Shown here piece by piece: positions 11,014 to 21,125 of a stretch of 64,000 nucleotides of DNA; positions within the stretch are counted from its first letter, which is position 1; every line of letters begins with the position of its first letter. The stretch lies in contig NC_052479.1 of assembly GCF_009730915.1 (NCBI RefSeq), positions 930,001 to 994,000 of the forward strand, given 5' to 3'. The position numbers and the translations under genes are program-made. This stretch comes from Dioscorea cayenensis subsp. rotundata. Its lineage: Eukaryota; Streptophyta; Magnoliopsida; Dioscoreales; Dioscoreaceae. The notes below the pieces were generated by a model. It did not search any database. It saw only the letters and a program-made list of their open reading frames with translations, and was not told the origin of the DNA.

Positions 11014-14000
11014 ATGCAGCGAGAATCGGCGTACCTCACCGCGCTCACACAGGAGATCGAGAGGAAGCTGCAAAAGGTTTCGTCTTGGATTTTTGGTCTT
11101 TTTTTGTTCTTCTTTTTCCTCTTTGATTTTCTGGTATTGGGCTGTTGATTTGGGTTTGGGGGAGTAGTTCGTTGATAGGGTCTCTATCATTGATTTGTTT
11201 TTTTTCTTCTTTTCTTTCTGGTTATCTAGGCGTTGAACTCGCAATCGCAGCGGCTTGAATTGCTGCAGCAATTGTTTGCTGATATAGCCTTAGAGATTGA
11301 TGATAGAGCTCGAGGTATGAATTGGATTTCTATGAATACGCAAACTCTGGGTTTGAGCCCTTGATGGCTGATTTCTCTTACTTTTATATATATATATATA
11401 TATTATTTTTTTGGGAAAAATTCGAATGAATGAGTTTTAATAATAGCGAGACATTGAGTTGTGTGGTTTGTATTGCTCGTCCCGAGTGTTCAATGAAAAT
11501 TTGTGAGAAATTAGGTTTTTTTCTTGGTTTGACATTATCATGTTCTCTAAATGTATATAGACAAGACCTAGACCAAATAAAAGTATTGTGAAATTTTTAA
11601 TTTATATTGCGTCTCATTCATACTCAGCAGATTATGGTTTTTCTTTTTATAGGAAAGCTGGGGGTTTCTGATGAATGTAATTACAAGCAGATATAATCCT
11701 CAGAAGAGATGAAGATAAAATTGTTTCAGCTGATGATGAATTTGAAAGCCAACTTTGTTTTTATGATGTCCTTGCTGATCATTTTGTTCGTGTACCTGAA
11801 AGTGGAAAATGCATTCTTGACCTGATTGTCCAACTATGGAGCCAGTCTTTTGCGTCGAATATATTTGCACTCCTTTTCCATAAATGGGTAGGTATTATTA
11901 ATTCTTCCTTCCTTTTCCTTCTTATACTTAATGGACCTAAGTTTTCTTATACCTTAATTTGGTTTTATTAATATCTGCTTGCTCCCATGTACAAAGAGTC
12001 ATAATTTTACCTTAAGTTATGCTGATGTTTTTCCTAATACATTTTATTTATTTTCTCATTGTTGCCTTTTATTGACCCTCAGGATTATTAACTTGGCTTT
12101 CTCAAATAGTATAGATTAGCACTGCATCTCATTCTTTTTTGTTCAAGAAGCAGTCTATTTATATACCAAAATATACGTTGTAGCAGGCATAGTGTGGTTG
12201 TAAAAGTGTAATTCATTCAGGCTTCACATTTGGAGATTTTTTTTTTAATTTCTTTATTGAATTAGGAGAAGTTTTCTTGGAGCTTTTTAGGCATACCTAT
12301 GGTGTTTTACTGCAAAATATAATTTCATGAATAGCTAGCTAGGTCTTTCTTGATATATTTTTTTTCTAATGGTTTGGTCTTTATTTCTCCTGTATACCCT
12401 TTATTAATGTTTTGGTATAGCTTGTGCTTTAAAATATCTATTATCAGTTGAGCATAGAGGAATTTCATGATGCTAATTTCTGACAACTTTGTTCCTTCTA
12501 TTGTTTCTTCAGTGCTCAATGCATTTCATTATGTAAAATTTCTTGCATAGAAGAAAATAGCACATACAGCCTTTCAAGCCGTAAATTGTGTTGGAAAATA
12601 TGTTATTGCAATGTCTCAAATTCTTTTTGATGGCTGCATGTATACATTGAAGCCTGACATGTAATGGGATTATTGTTGTAGTTATTTGAAGTTCCAATTG
12701 ATAATCCTGAAGCCCTACTACGATACGGTTCTGCTCTTGTTCAAGGTTCTTCCAATGTTTTCTGGTATGGTGTAAGTTGGTATTGCCATTTTCTTATTTT
12801 TCTCTAGCCACTTCCAGTCGTGAATTCATAAATTGTCATACTGTCTGAATGTCCAGCTAGCAATTTTTGGAGAAGAGGGTGCGATGATTTTTCATATTTA
12901 TTGTTCTTCGAAAGTAGATTTAATGTGTAGCTTGGAAAAACTAATACTCCTCCGTTCCTTTTTTATTTGTCACAAATCCATGTTCATTTTTATCTGTTCA
13001 TTTTCTAACATCAAGAAGTATCTATTTATTTTTTTCGAAATTACCCATAGCACTATTTAATTCTCTTCTTGGAATTAAATATGAGAGAGAAATGTGAAAA
13101 TATAAATTAGGGGTAATTTTGGAAAGATAACTAATTATTATAACATTTTATAAGATAACTAAATTTATTGATATGTGATATGTGAGATTCAGTTAAAAAT
13201 GGAAGGAGTAGCATGGAGCTCTTATGAACCTAACATTGTTTCTTAAGCCAGCCTTTGGTTTGACTATCTTTTGTCACAGGACCGAAAATATGATGGTGGT
13301 TGTTTTATTCTTTGATTTTGATGGAACAACTTCATGTCTTTCCTCAAAGTATAAGTTCATTGATCAGATTTGTGGAGGACAACATTGTAACAGAATATAA
13401 TCCCTTGAGAGTTCGGTTGGTATCATTGGTTGTAAGAAGAAAACAAAGAGTGGAATCACGATTTCATAGTGAGTAAAGATTATGGGATCTGTTTGAATTG
13501 TGTTACACATCCAAATCATGAGAACCATCCACTGTGCTTGCCTTAGCATAAAATTTTACTTACAGATAAGCTGAAAGTACCTAAGTTAGGAACGTAGTAT
13601 ATACCAGAATGCTAGCAGGATTAATCTACTGAGCCACTTTTGGGTCATCCAGATCACCATCAGAACTAAATTATTTAAAGCATGGTTAACGTCAAAAGGT
13701 GTGTTACAAGGTGCCATGCTATTGTTGCTGAAGCTATAGTGAGACCAGTAGCTTCTTACCTCTTTAGATGAAAACCCAATGAAGCTAGCTTGATAACCAA
13801 GCCACAGCTAGTCAAGGCTCAACTTGGCACTAGTCCATTGATTCTTTTCATGAATTCATATCCGGCTGTCCCTTTTGTTTTGGTTTCTTATTTATTTGGG
13901 TTGCGATGAAGATAATGTGCATGATATATAATTAGACTTTTGACTGATTTTACTGATAGTTCAAATCACCGATGCACAAGCATTTCAAAGGTAAAAAACT

Positions 14001-15443
14001 AAATATTGTTTTGTTTAACTATAAGTTTGAACCATTTAGCACATATGACACGGCCTCAAGAAGATGCTATCTCAACAGCATTGTAGTATATTCAGTTAGG
14101 AAAAAATTTGCTTGCTGAGGATTTGTTTCACTGATAATATTTTTCTTCAAAGTTTTGTATCTCATTTCTAATGTCTATACTGATCTACATAACACATATA
14201 TTTTCAGGATTGACATTCAAACAAATACAAGGCGCTTTTTGTCTTTGTTTCGTGTAAGATTCTTGTAGATCCCTTCCCAAATTTGCAATACTTTCTCCTT
14301 TCTCTTTTATAGTCCAAGTGAAATGATGGTATGTAAAGAAATTCTTTTTCTTGTTTACATTTTGTTGCATCAGTATCTCCTTGAGGAAGTTGCCCTGGTC
14401 CCAAGCCACCTCCAGAAAATTTCTTTGCAGGTTATGCTTGCTATCTGCACTATTTTTAGCCTTCTATAAGAAAATTTATCCTTCAAAATAAAGGTTGCAG
14501 ATCTAATTAACTCAATTTTATCAGCCAAGTTGCGCTGACGTATTTTATTTTTTTTCTCAGGCTCATAGGGACCTTTTTCTTCTCCTTTCCAGGTTCATCA
14601 TATTTTACAATTTAGGTGCGGAAATATCATCTCATAGCACCTCTTGAATACTTAGATGGTTAGTTCTTTGCTATCACTTATGTTTTTTAATGCAGATTAT
14701 ATGCTCGAAAGTTTCTTGAAGCAATTTCCGGACTTTCCAAACTCTTTCTTACTTGGTGGTCCAGCTGACATATTTGTTATTGAACTCGCAGATCAGGTAT
14801 CTTTAGTGAAAAGTCATTGCAATAACATGCTAAATGGATTTATTGGGCTTCATTATATTTTTATCCATTTTCTTCAGCTTCAAAAGTTAAAAGTAGAGCC
14901 AGTTCTATTACATTACTTAACACACATGAGAGCTCTCCAAGGTAATCAGCAATGTCATTGTAATGCATGTCATTATATACATGAATGACCTGATGCTGTG
15001 TTTAAATTATGTAAGAGTTTGTTTATTCTTGTTCCTTTCAAGGATGGGAACTTAGGATGACTACAAGCACAAGATTGAAGGCATGCCTGTACAGCTTTAC
15101 ATCTCCTGGGGGTCCTATGTATCCAACAAGAGCTGTTCGTCATGCGGCCTGGGATACATTAGATTTACTCTTCCCCGTAAGTAGTTTATCTTGTCGACTC
15201 TAGTGATTGTTCTACTAATTTGTTATTCATGGAATGCTATTGACTAGTCGTCGGTTGTTTTGTGGAGTGTAGATCGGTCGTCATCCGAGGCATGTAATAA
15301 GCTTGTTTTTCCGACTGCTTTATCCTTGGTACTGGCCTTCATCTTGTTGGAACTTCATCATCACTTGCATTAGGGCTGTCTTCTATTCCATTCTGCAATT
15401 AATTTTCTCCAGTTGGGATACCATGAGACGCAAGAAGATGTAA
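11014..15443 (+). CDS. Uncharacterised conserved plant protein, 351 residues
   Basis: Eleven exons splice into one clean reading frame: 11014-11076, 11230-11314, 11691-11887, 12682-12764, 14208-14253, 14374-14430, 14561-14615, 14696-14796, 14878-14941, 15043-15176, 15273-15443. The N-terminal part is helical and Gln/Leu-rich (ALNSQSQRLELLQQLF). A middle region carries FYDVLADHFVRVPESGK and GGPADIFVIELADQ. The C-terminal 55 residues are aromatic and hydrophobic (LFFRLLYPWYWPSSCW), followed by a Lys/Arg tail, and may contact or cross a membrane. I recall closely similar uncharacterised proteins across land plants but no assigned function. Intron 4 is 1,443 bp and holds a Stowaway MITE. Exon boundaries are well supported by phase and conserved-looking sequence; function is unknown. 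Confidence 0.88.
12947..13208. mobile_element. Stowaway-type MITE (Tc1/mariner) in an intron
   Basis: The 262-bp element starts CTCCTCCGTTCC and ends GGAAGGAG. These are near-inverted copies that fit the Stowaway terminal consensus (CTCCCTCCGT). It is flanked by TA on both sides (12945-12946 and 13209-13210), the expected target duplication. There is no coding capacity. It lies in intron 4 of the uncharacterised gene, away from the splice sites. Confidence 0.88.
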
Positions 15444-15747
15444 ATCTCAACATAGACCTTTTTTTTTTTTTTGTGTAAAAAAGAAAAAAGATATACTCAA
15501 ACCATCTCTTACAGTTTCCTTGTTGTATTATGGTGATATTGTTTTAGTGGTGTTGTTGTATGTCATTTTTACTAATTATTATTTTTCTTTGGTTGTACCA
15601 CTTGATGTAGGTTTTTCTTATCATTTTGAGTGTATGATGAAGCATGATGGTGATGTTTTCCATTAAATCTATTCTCGTATTATGACTCGTGGAAACGTAT
15701 TGGATTTGTGTACTTTATTATATTTTAGCTTCAAAATTAGCATATAA

Positions 15748-15821
15748 GGTGTCGTGGTGTAGTTGGTTATCACGTCAGTCTAACACACTGAAGGTCTCCG
15801 GTTCGAGTCCGGGCGACGCCA
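15748..15821 (+). tRNA. trnV-AAC: tRNA-Val (anticodon AAC)
   Basis: This is a 74-nt cloverleaf. The acceptor stem GGTGTCG pairs with CGACGCC (one G-U pair) and the discriminator is A. The anticodon stem TCAGT/ACTGA encloses loop CTAACAC, giving anticodon AAC. The T arm holds the B box GGTTCGAGTCC. No CCA is encoded, as expected for a nuclear gene, and there is no intron. It sits 304 bp beyond the stop of the uncharacterised gene, on the same strand. Confidence 0.97.
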
Positions 15822-15832
15822 TATACAATAAA

Positions 15833-15842
15833 TTTTTTTTTT
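15833..15842 (+). terminator. Pol III terminator of tRNA-Val
   Basis: A run of ten T residues starts 11 bp after the tRNA end, which is a standard RNA polymerase III stop signal. Confidence 0.85.
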
Positions 15843-16132
15843 AATCAAAAAATAAAATTTTCTTTTTTAAAAAACAAAATTCAAACTATTTAAACTAATT
15901 AGAGCTCTCCAACACCAGTTTCATGCCAACTATAACCAAACAAATCATCCATATTACAAACTATGTAAAACATCTAATATATTATGTATTTTTTTTAATA
16001 AAAAAATAAAAAAATTTTCTTTTTAAAAAACAAAATTCAAACTACTTAAATTAGTTAGAGCTCTCCAACACCGGTTTCATGCCTACTATAACCAAACAAA
16101 TCATCCATATTACAAACTATTTAAAACAACTA
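15836..16132. repeat. Direct duplication with a ~156-bp period after the tRNA gene
   Basis: Two copies share a T-run, an AAAACAAAATTCAAACTA stretch, GAGCTCTCCAACACC, and ATCATCCATATTACAAACTA. Equivalent points lie at 15901 and 16057. Copies differ at a few percent of positions plus small indels in the A/T runs, so the duplication is fairly recent. It includes the tRNA terminator T-run but not the tRNA body. Confidence 0.85.
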
Positions 16133-16173
16133 CAACTTTAATTTTTTTTCCTCTATGTTTTAAATTACCTTTT

Positions 16174-16175
<2 letters not shown>

Positions 16176-16229
<54 letters not shown>

Positions 16230-16230
16230 T
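16176..16230. repeat. (ATT)n microsatellite followed by (AT)n
   Basis: About 15 perfect ATT units run from 16176 to 16221, then a short AT run. It is likely polymorphic. It lies downstream of the small membrane protein gene on the minus strand. Confidence 0.9.
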
Positions 16231-16398
16231 ACACTTTTCTTGTCAGAACCTGACCTTTCTACACTCTATTCATCCCGAACAAAAACACTAAAATAAAAAA
16301 TAAAAATAACAATTGGTTAAAAAAGGACCACCAAAAATCCAACGGTCAGCATTGGATTTCAGTCCACGTACAACAAAATCCCAACCACTCATCTCTCC

Positions 16399-16744
16399 TC
16401 ATCGTCTTCCCACAAGCCCTACGGCTTTCACGAAGCACGCTGATCCGGCAACCACCATCGCAGCGAACAACGGCGGCACCACAACATCCATCTTCGACCT
16501 CTCAAAGAGCTTCGCCGGCACGCACACCACTTCCCCCGGTGGCCCTTCCATCGGAACTCTCACCGCGCCAGTCCCGCACGCCGACTCCACCCCCATCGCC
16601 CACACGAAAAGCGATTTCCGGAGAGAACGAAGCCACGGCCACCGTCGATGTGAGTAGCGCCGTCCATGCCACCGAGTAGACGAGCAGCGGCCGGCGCCGG
16701 AGTAGTGTGACTCGGAGAGCCTCTGGAAGGAAAGGTAGAGTCAT
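16399..16744 (-). CDS. Small plant-specific two-span membrane protein, one apparent frame shift
   Basis: On the minus strand the start ATG at 16744-16742 opens MTLPFLPEALRVTLLRRRP, followed by a hydrophobic segment (VYSVAWTALLTSTVAVASF). After SPEIAF the frame must move by one base at the TTTT run (AAAA at 16607-16610). It then continues through a small loop (VPMEGPPGEVVCVPAKLFER) to a second hydrophobic segment (VVVPPLFAAMVVAGSACFV) and a stop at 16401-16399. The joined reading is 114 residues. The pattern of segment, PGEVVCVP loop and second segment matches a family of uncharacterised small plant proteins as I recall. The opposite-strand ORF here is a shadow of GC-rich sequence. The one-base gain in a homopolymer may be an assembly error. 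Confidence 0.8.
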
Positions 16745-16748
16745 TGGA

Positions 16749-16793
16749 TTAGGGTTAGGGTTAGGGTTAGGGTTTTGGAGAGGGATATAAATA
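16749..16793 (-). promoter_or_regulatory. Leader with (TTAGGG)4 and upstream TATA-like box
   Basis: Four tandem TTAGGG units (16749-16772) lie 5 bp upstream of the start codon of the minus-strand gene, so the transcript would carry CCCTAA repeats. A TATTTATA-like box on the minus strand lies at 16785-16793. Telo-box-type motifs are common in plant leaders, but here the box is so close to the ATG that the leader would be only a few dozen bases long. Confidence 0.6.
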
Positions 16794-17661
16794 AGGAAGG
16801 GAGAAGGGAAGGGCAGGTGAGTAGGTGATCGGAGATGATACTTGAGTTTGATGGTGGGGACTTGAAATGACGGAAATGCCCCTTTGCGTGGGTTTGGTTT
16901 GGTTTTGTGTGGCTTTTGTAACGAACGGTTCCTCTATTGATGGAGTTGGCTACCGGAGCGTTGACTGTTTTCCCGCGTCAGCGGGGGCGACGTGGGAAAT
17001 TCCGCCATTGGCTTTGTGTTAAATGACGGATTTGCCCTTATTGGAAATTTTTAATTTTTATTATTTTAATTGGTTTCTATCAAAATGTTACCATTTTTTT
17101 ATTTTTATTTATACAGTATGGCTCAACAAGGCCCTTTTGTTTTTGTATATTTTGTGAGAGTGTTTTTTTGAAGATATTAAAATAAAAATAAAAAATATGT
17201 TCTTTATATAAATTTTACATTGAATGTTAGCTTATGAGTAAATATTAGTGCTTTGTAGAGATTATAGTTTTCTATAAAATAGTAAGTATAAATGTTTAAT
17301 TACATAAATGAAAACTATAAAATAGCTACTAAAAGATTTAATTACATAATATATGAAAACTCAGTCGAGATATAAAGATACTGATTTTTCAAAAGAAATA
17401 ACATAACATAAATAAAAAGAGAGTAAAATGGAGGTTCTCAAAGATGCAAGAATCAATTACCTGTCATGTAATTAATCTTTTCTGAAGTTATAAAAGAAAA
17501 CAAAAAACAAAAGAAAATAAAGAAATGCAACATAATTCAAATTTTGGATTGCTTTAAAAGATCAAAATAAATTAAAAGTTTGAACGGAATAAGAAGTGTT
17601 TGAAAATAACAATAACGTGCTTGGACTAAAAAAACAAAAAAACAAAGAACAGCTTACATTA
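16794..17661. other. Intergenic region upstream of the small membrane protein gene
   Basis: GC-rich promoter-like sequence runs to about 17030, including GGGGGCGACGTGGG near 16983. It then becomes AT-rich. The last 100-200 bp are probably the UNC93-like 3' untranslated region. No gene or transposon ends were recognised. Confidence 0.5.
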
Positions 17662-20600
17662 TCAATGTCCTTGGAAGAAGGATTTTTCTACAAAGATGAC
17701 AAGATAAAAGAATCCAGATACTGCGACGAAGAGGGCGACGAGCATTAGAATTAACATCGCCTGAAATGTTATGTATGGAGTCAAGAAGCACACCACTGCG
17801 GTCGACGCACTCTGCCAGACCTTCATTTGTGCAAAGGCGGATTCCTGCTCGAAAAAAGACAATCACGATGATCAATTGAATTAAATGTCATTTGTTCTTT
17901 GTCAGTGTATTTGAAATACAGGAAAAGATCATCGGCCGAGATATAAATATTCAGGGACTTAGAATTACCGTTTCGTGCTTGAAGAGGATACCGACTAATG
18001 CATTGAGTTGTGTGTTGAACACCCCATCGCCTACACCCCATAAGGCAGCCATGAGAAGTGGATATACAAAGCCAATTGTTCCAGTAGTTGTACTGCAAAG
18101 CAGCAAAGAGAAGCATTGGTGTATTATTCACAAGCTATGGTAAGAGTTGTTTCAAGAAAAGTCGGTAAAAATGTGCAATTGAATTCATTATTACCTGGTA
18201 CCAAATAGAAGCCATAGAAGGCCAAAGGTTTGAAGAATTGCTCCACTGGAGACAATCAAAGTGATTGAAGAGATGCCAGATGTAAGCCGGCCAGCAACCA
18301 GTGAACACTAAAACAGAATGACGAGTAAACCAAACTTGTTACAACAGGAAGAGAAGATGTTCCTTTGGAAACAAAAAGGGATACAAGGTTCTTGAAAAAT
18401 CTTAAATACAGAGGAATCAGAATTATAGTCATTATCTTTTACTGGTATGTCAATTGACTTCTATTGTTGATCAGGATTAAAGTTTACAGATTTCTAACAT
18501 GCATGTTGATGCAAATGTAACATAATAATCTTTGAAGCCATAGCTTCCTCAGAAATTGTTCATGCAAGAACTCTCAAACTGGTTGCGTCTAAGAGAGAAG
18601 GTTAAATTATAAAGGACAAATCAAACAACAGACAGCATCACCACTTGACATGGAAAACTATCAGTGCATCAGAAAACTTTCATGTTAGTGCTTATACAAT
18701 ACATAGAGGATCAAGTGAAATCAGGTTGGGTTTTGGGGGTCGGAAAACAAATTGTTATTTTATTGTCATTTTTCTAAAAAAAACCTCAAGACCAAACAAA
18801 AAACAAAAAAGAAGAAGGGAGATGGTCAAAATTTGATAGGATGACATAACCTAGTGACAGAGAGATAAATGATGAGCTTAATGAGCTAAGTGCATGTTTT
18901 ACATACAGTAGCATCAGCAGCCCCATAAAGAGCCATTGCCCCACCTACGCCAGAGACACCAAGTGCTGGTGTTACAACATGCTTTGTAAATTCAGACCTA
19001 ATTTAGAAATAAAAAGATGAAATTATAGCCAATAAAACCAAAAGAAATAACTAAATAAAAGCAGAAATGATGATCTGACCCTATGCAGTTTAGTTTACCA
19101 TATAAAGGCTTGTTGTAAACCGGAATATCCAATGAGTGGAATCAGCAACAGCACCCGTATTTCCATTAAAGGGGCAATAATGGACTTCAGCAGGGATCCA
19201 AAAGATTGTTGCTGTGTTGGTAAACCTTCCTCTTTGTCATCTCTTCTAGAAAGGAATAACATGAGTATGATGCCCAAAATCATACAGCCAAGGAAGACAG
19301 TAAATAATAAGCTCGTGCCGTTAACACTGCCCCCTTCCTGCAGTTATATCATGTAAAAGAAAATTAACAGAATGATGGATTCAAATATGCACAAAACTTT
19401 AAAAAAACCATGACACCCACCTTTCCATTTTTCAACAGAGCAAGTGAAATCAAATTGCCAATAACCTGCAATATTCAAATATAGGGTCAAAAAATCATCA
19501 TTTCAAATCAGAATGTAGTATACAAACACAGGCAAAGAAGTGAACCAAAAACGATAGCATGAAATTGGAATTCAATTCATAATTGGTTAAAGAAGAAGCA
19601 TTTTTGCACCTGGGTACTCGCAAACATCCCCCAAAATTCTCCATTGAAGTCACCAATGACAGTGCCTTCATGAAGATGGGAGTCATTTGCATGGCTTCGT
19701 GCTGCAGAAGTGAGATAAGTGCCCTAGCAGACCAAAAAATAATCACCCATCAATCTCTTAGAACTAAACATGTGAAGAAATAAACATCAAGGAAACCATA
19801 TGAGACAATATATACACCTCACCTGCCCAACCCATATTATTGACGCAGAAAAGCCAAGATAAACAGAAGCTGGCACCATCGTATACCTAAAGAGCAAATA
19901 ATCCTCAAACTAAAGCAAGTAGAACAATCAACTGAATAACATCCTAAATAAACCAAGAATCAAAATCTATACCATGCAACACGCATAAATAATTTAAACC
20001 AAGAGGCAGCACAGTATACCTCAGAAAAATGATTCAGTAAGCATCTGCAAATTAAAACATTAAACTTAGACAAAGCTGAGCTAATTGAGCTCAATACAAG
20101 AAAAAATTCTATAAGATATCCTTTCAGATCATAGATAAGGGATCAAGTTCTTTGATGCTCACTAGAAGTTTAAATCTCACTAACATAAAAACTCACAGAT
20201 TTCATTACAACACTAAGAAACATCAGAATTGAGAGAGAAGAAGCAATGGATATACCAAGAAGTTCAGCAAGAATCATAAAATTTATACAACAAACTTGAG
20301 CTAAATACAAAGCTAAATTCTAATAAGATATTCTTTCAAAACATAGCTTTCAAGGATCAAGTTCTTTAAAATTCACTGGCTAAAATTTAAGTCTCACTAG
20401 CATCATAAAGTCTACATCAGTTCAGTAGGACACTAAAAAGTAAAAGGCATCAAAATTGAGAAACAAGATGCATTGAATATACCAAGAAGTCCAGCAAGCC
20501 TCTACAAATTTATACATCAAACTTAGACAATGCCTTAAGCTAATTGATCTATATGCGAGTTAAATTCTACAAGACATGCTTTTAAAACTCAGTTTCAAGG

Positions 20601-21125
20601 TCAAATTCTTCAATTCACAATAGCCAAAATTTTAATTCTCACTAGTATCACAAAGTCTCAGAAAAGTGCATCAGAATTGAAAAACAAGATGCAGTAAATA
20701 TACCAAGAAGGCTTCAAATTGGAAGCAATAAACAACAAATAACCACTAGTCCCAAGAACAAGAGCTTTCTTTGATCCCAATCCTCTGACAATCGGTGACG
20801 CCACAAGCGAGAAAAGAGTAAAGCTGATATACAAAATCCCCATCGAAGTCGTCCCGAGATCCCCTTCCTAAATTCACAAAACTCATCAAAAGATTCAAAA
20901 CCAAAACAGCAAAGAATCCACAAACCTCCATCAAACCCTAACCGTATTGACAGTGCTTTCAAGGTTCTGCGCCGCCTGATAAGCCGAGAAGATGAACAAG
21001 AAGGCAATACTAAGAATATGGGCATCCCTAGCATGGTTCTTGAGCGGCTTCACCTCCGATGGCGATCCAAGCTCTTCATCCACAGCCACCAGTGGAGCAG
21101 TATCTTCTCGCTGTTGCTCATCCAT
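17662..21125 (-). CDS. UNC93-like multi-span membrane protein (major facilitator fold)
   Basis: Ten coding exons on the minus strand give 439 residues in one frame: 21125-20943, 20867-20704, 19886-19823, 19723-19610, 19465-19421, 19337-19099, 18997-18907, 18307-18195, 18092-17969, 17844-17662. The start is GCC-ATGG at 21125. The N-terminus is acidic and cytosolic-looking (MDEQQREDTAPLVAVDEEL). About 11-12 hydrophobic segments follow, with GSKKALVLGTSGY, YLGFSASIIWVGQGTYLTS, FNGEFWGMFA and YSGLQQAFIWSEFTK. These match plant UNC93-like protein 3 as I recall it. The family has the major facilitator fold and is linked in animals and plants to channel or receptor regulation rather than a proven substrate. 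The second intron (817 bp) holds a tandem array that copies the donor motif. Confidence 0.94.
20015..20715. repeat. Tandem array, ~225-bp period, repeating the exon 2 splice-donor motif
   Basis: Inside the second intron of the UNC93-like gene, diverged copies begin with TATACC at 20015, 20251, 20478 and 20699 (spacings 236, 227, 221). The copies at 20251 and 20478 carry TATACCAAGAAG, which on the coding strand is CTTCTTGGTATA. That is identical to the end of exon 2 plus its real donor at 20699-20710. Shared inner blocks include CAAGTTCTTT, GTCTCACTAGCAT and ATTGAGAAACAAGATGCA. The array therefore seems to have grown by duplications that started within the exon 2 edge. Confidence 0.75.

Noticed and set aside
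16313-16657. 114-codon plus-strand frame
   Set aside because: It is the antisense shadow of the GC-rich small membrane gene. It is low-complexity Ser/Thr/Pro with no recognisable motif.
16749-16772. Former chromosome end
   Set aside because: Only four units are present, in a leader where telo-boxes are common, so a telomere remnant is not needed to explain it.
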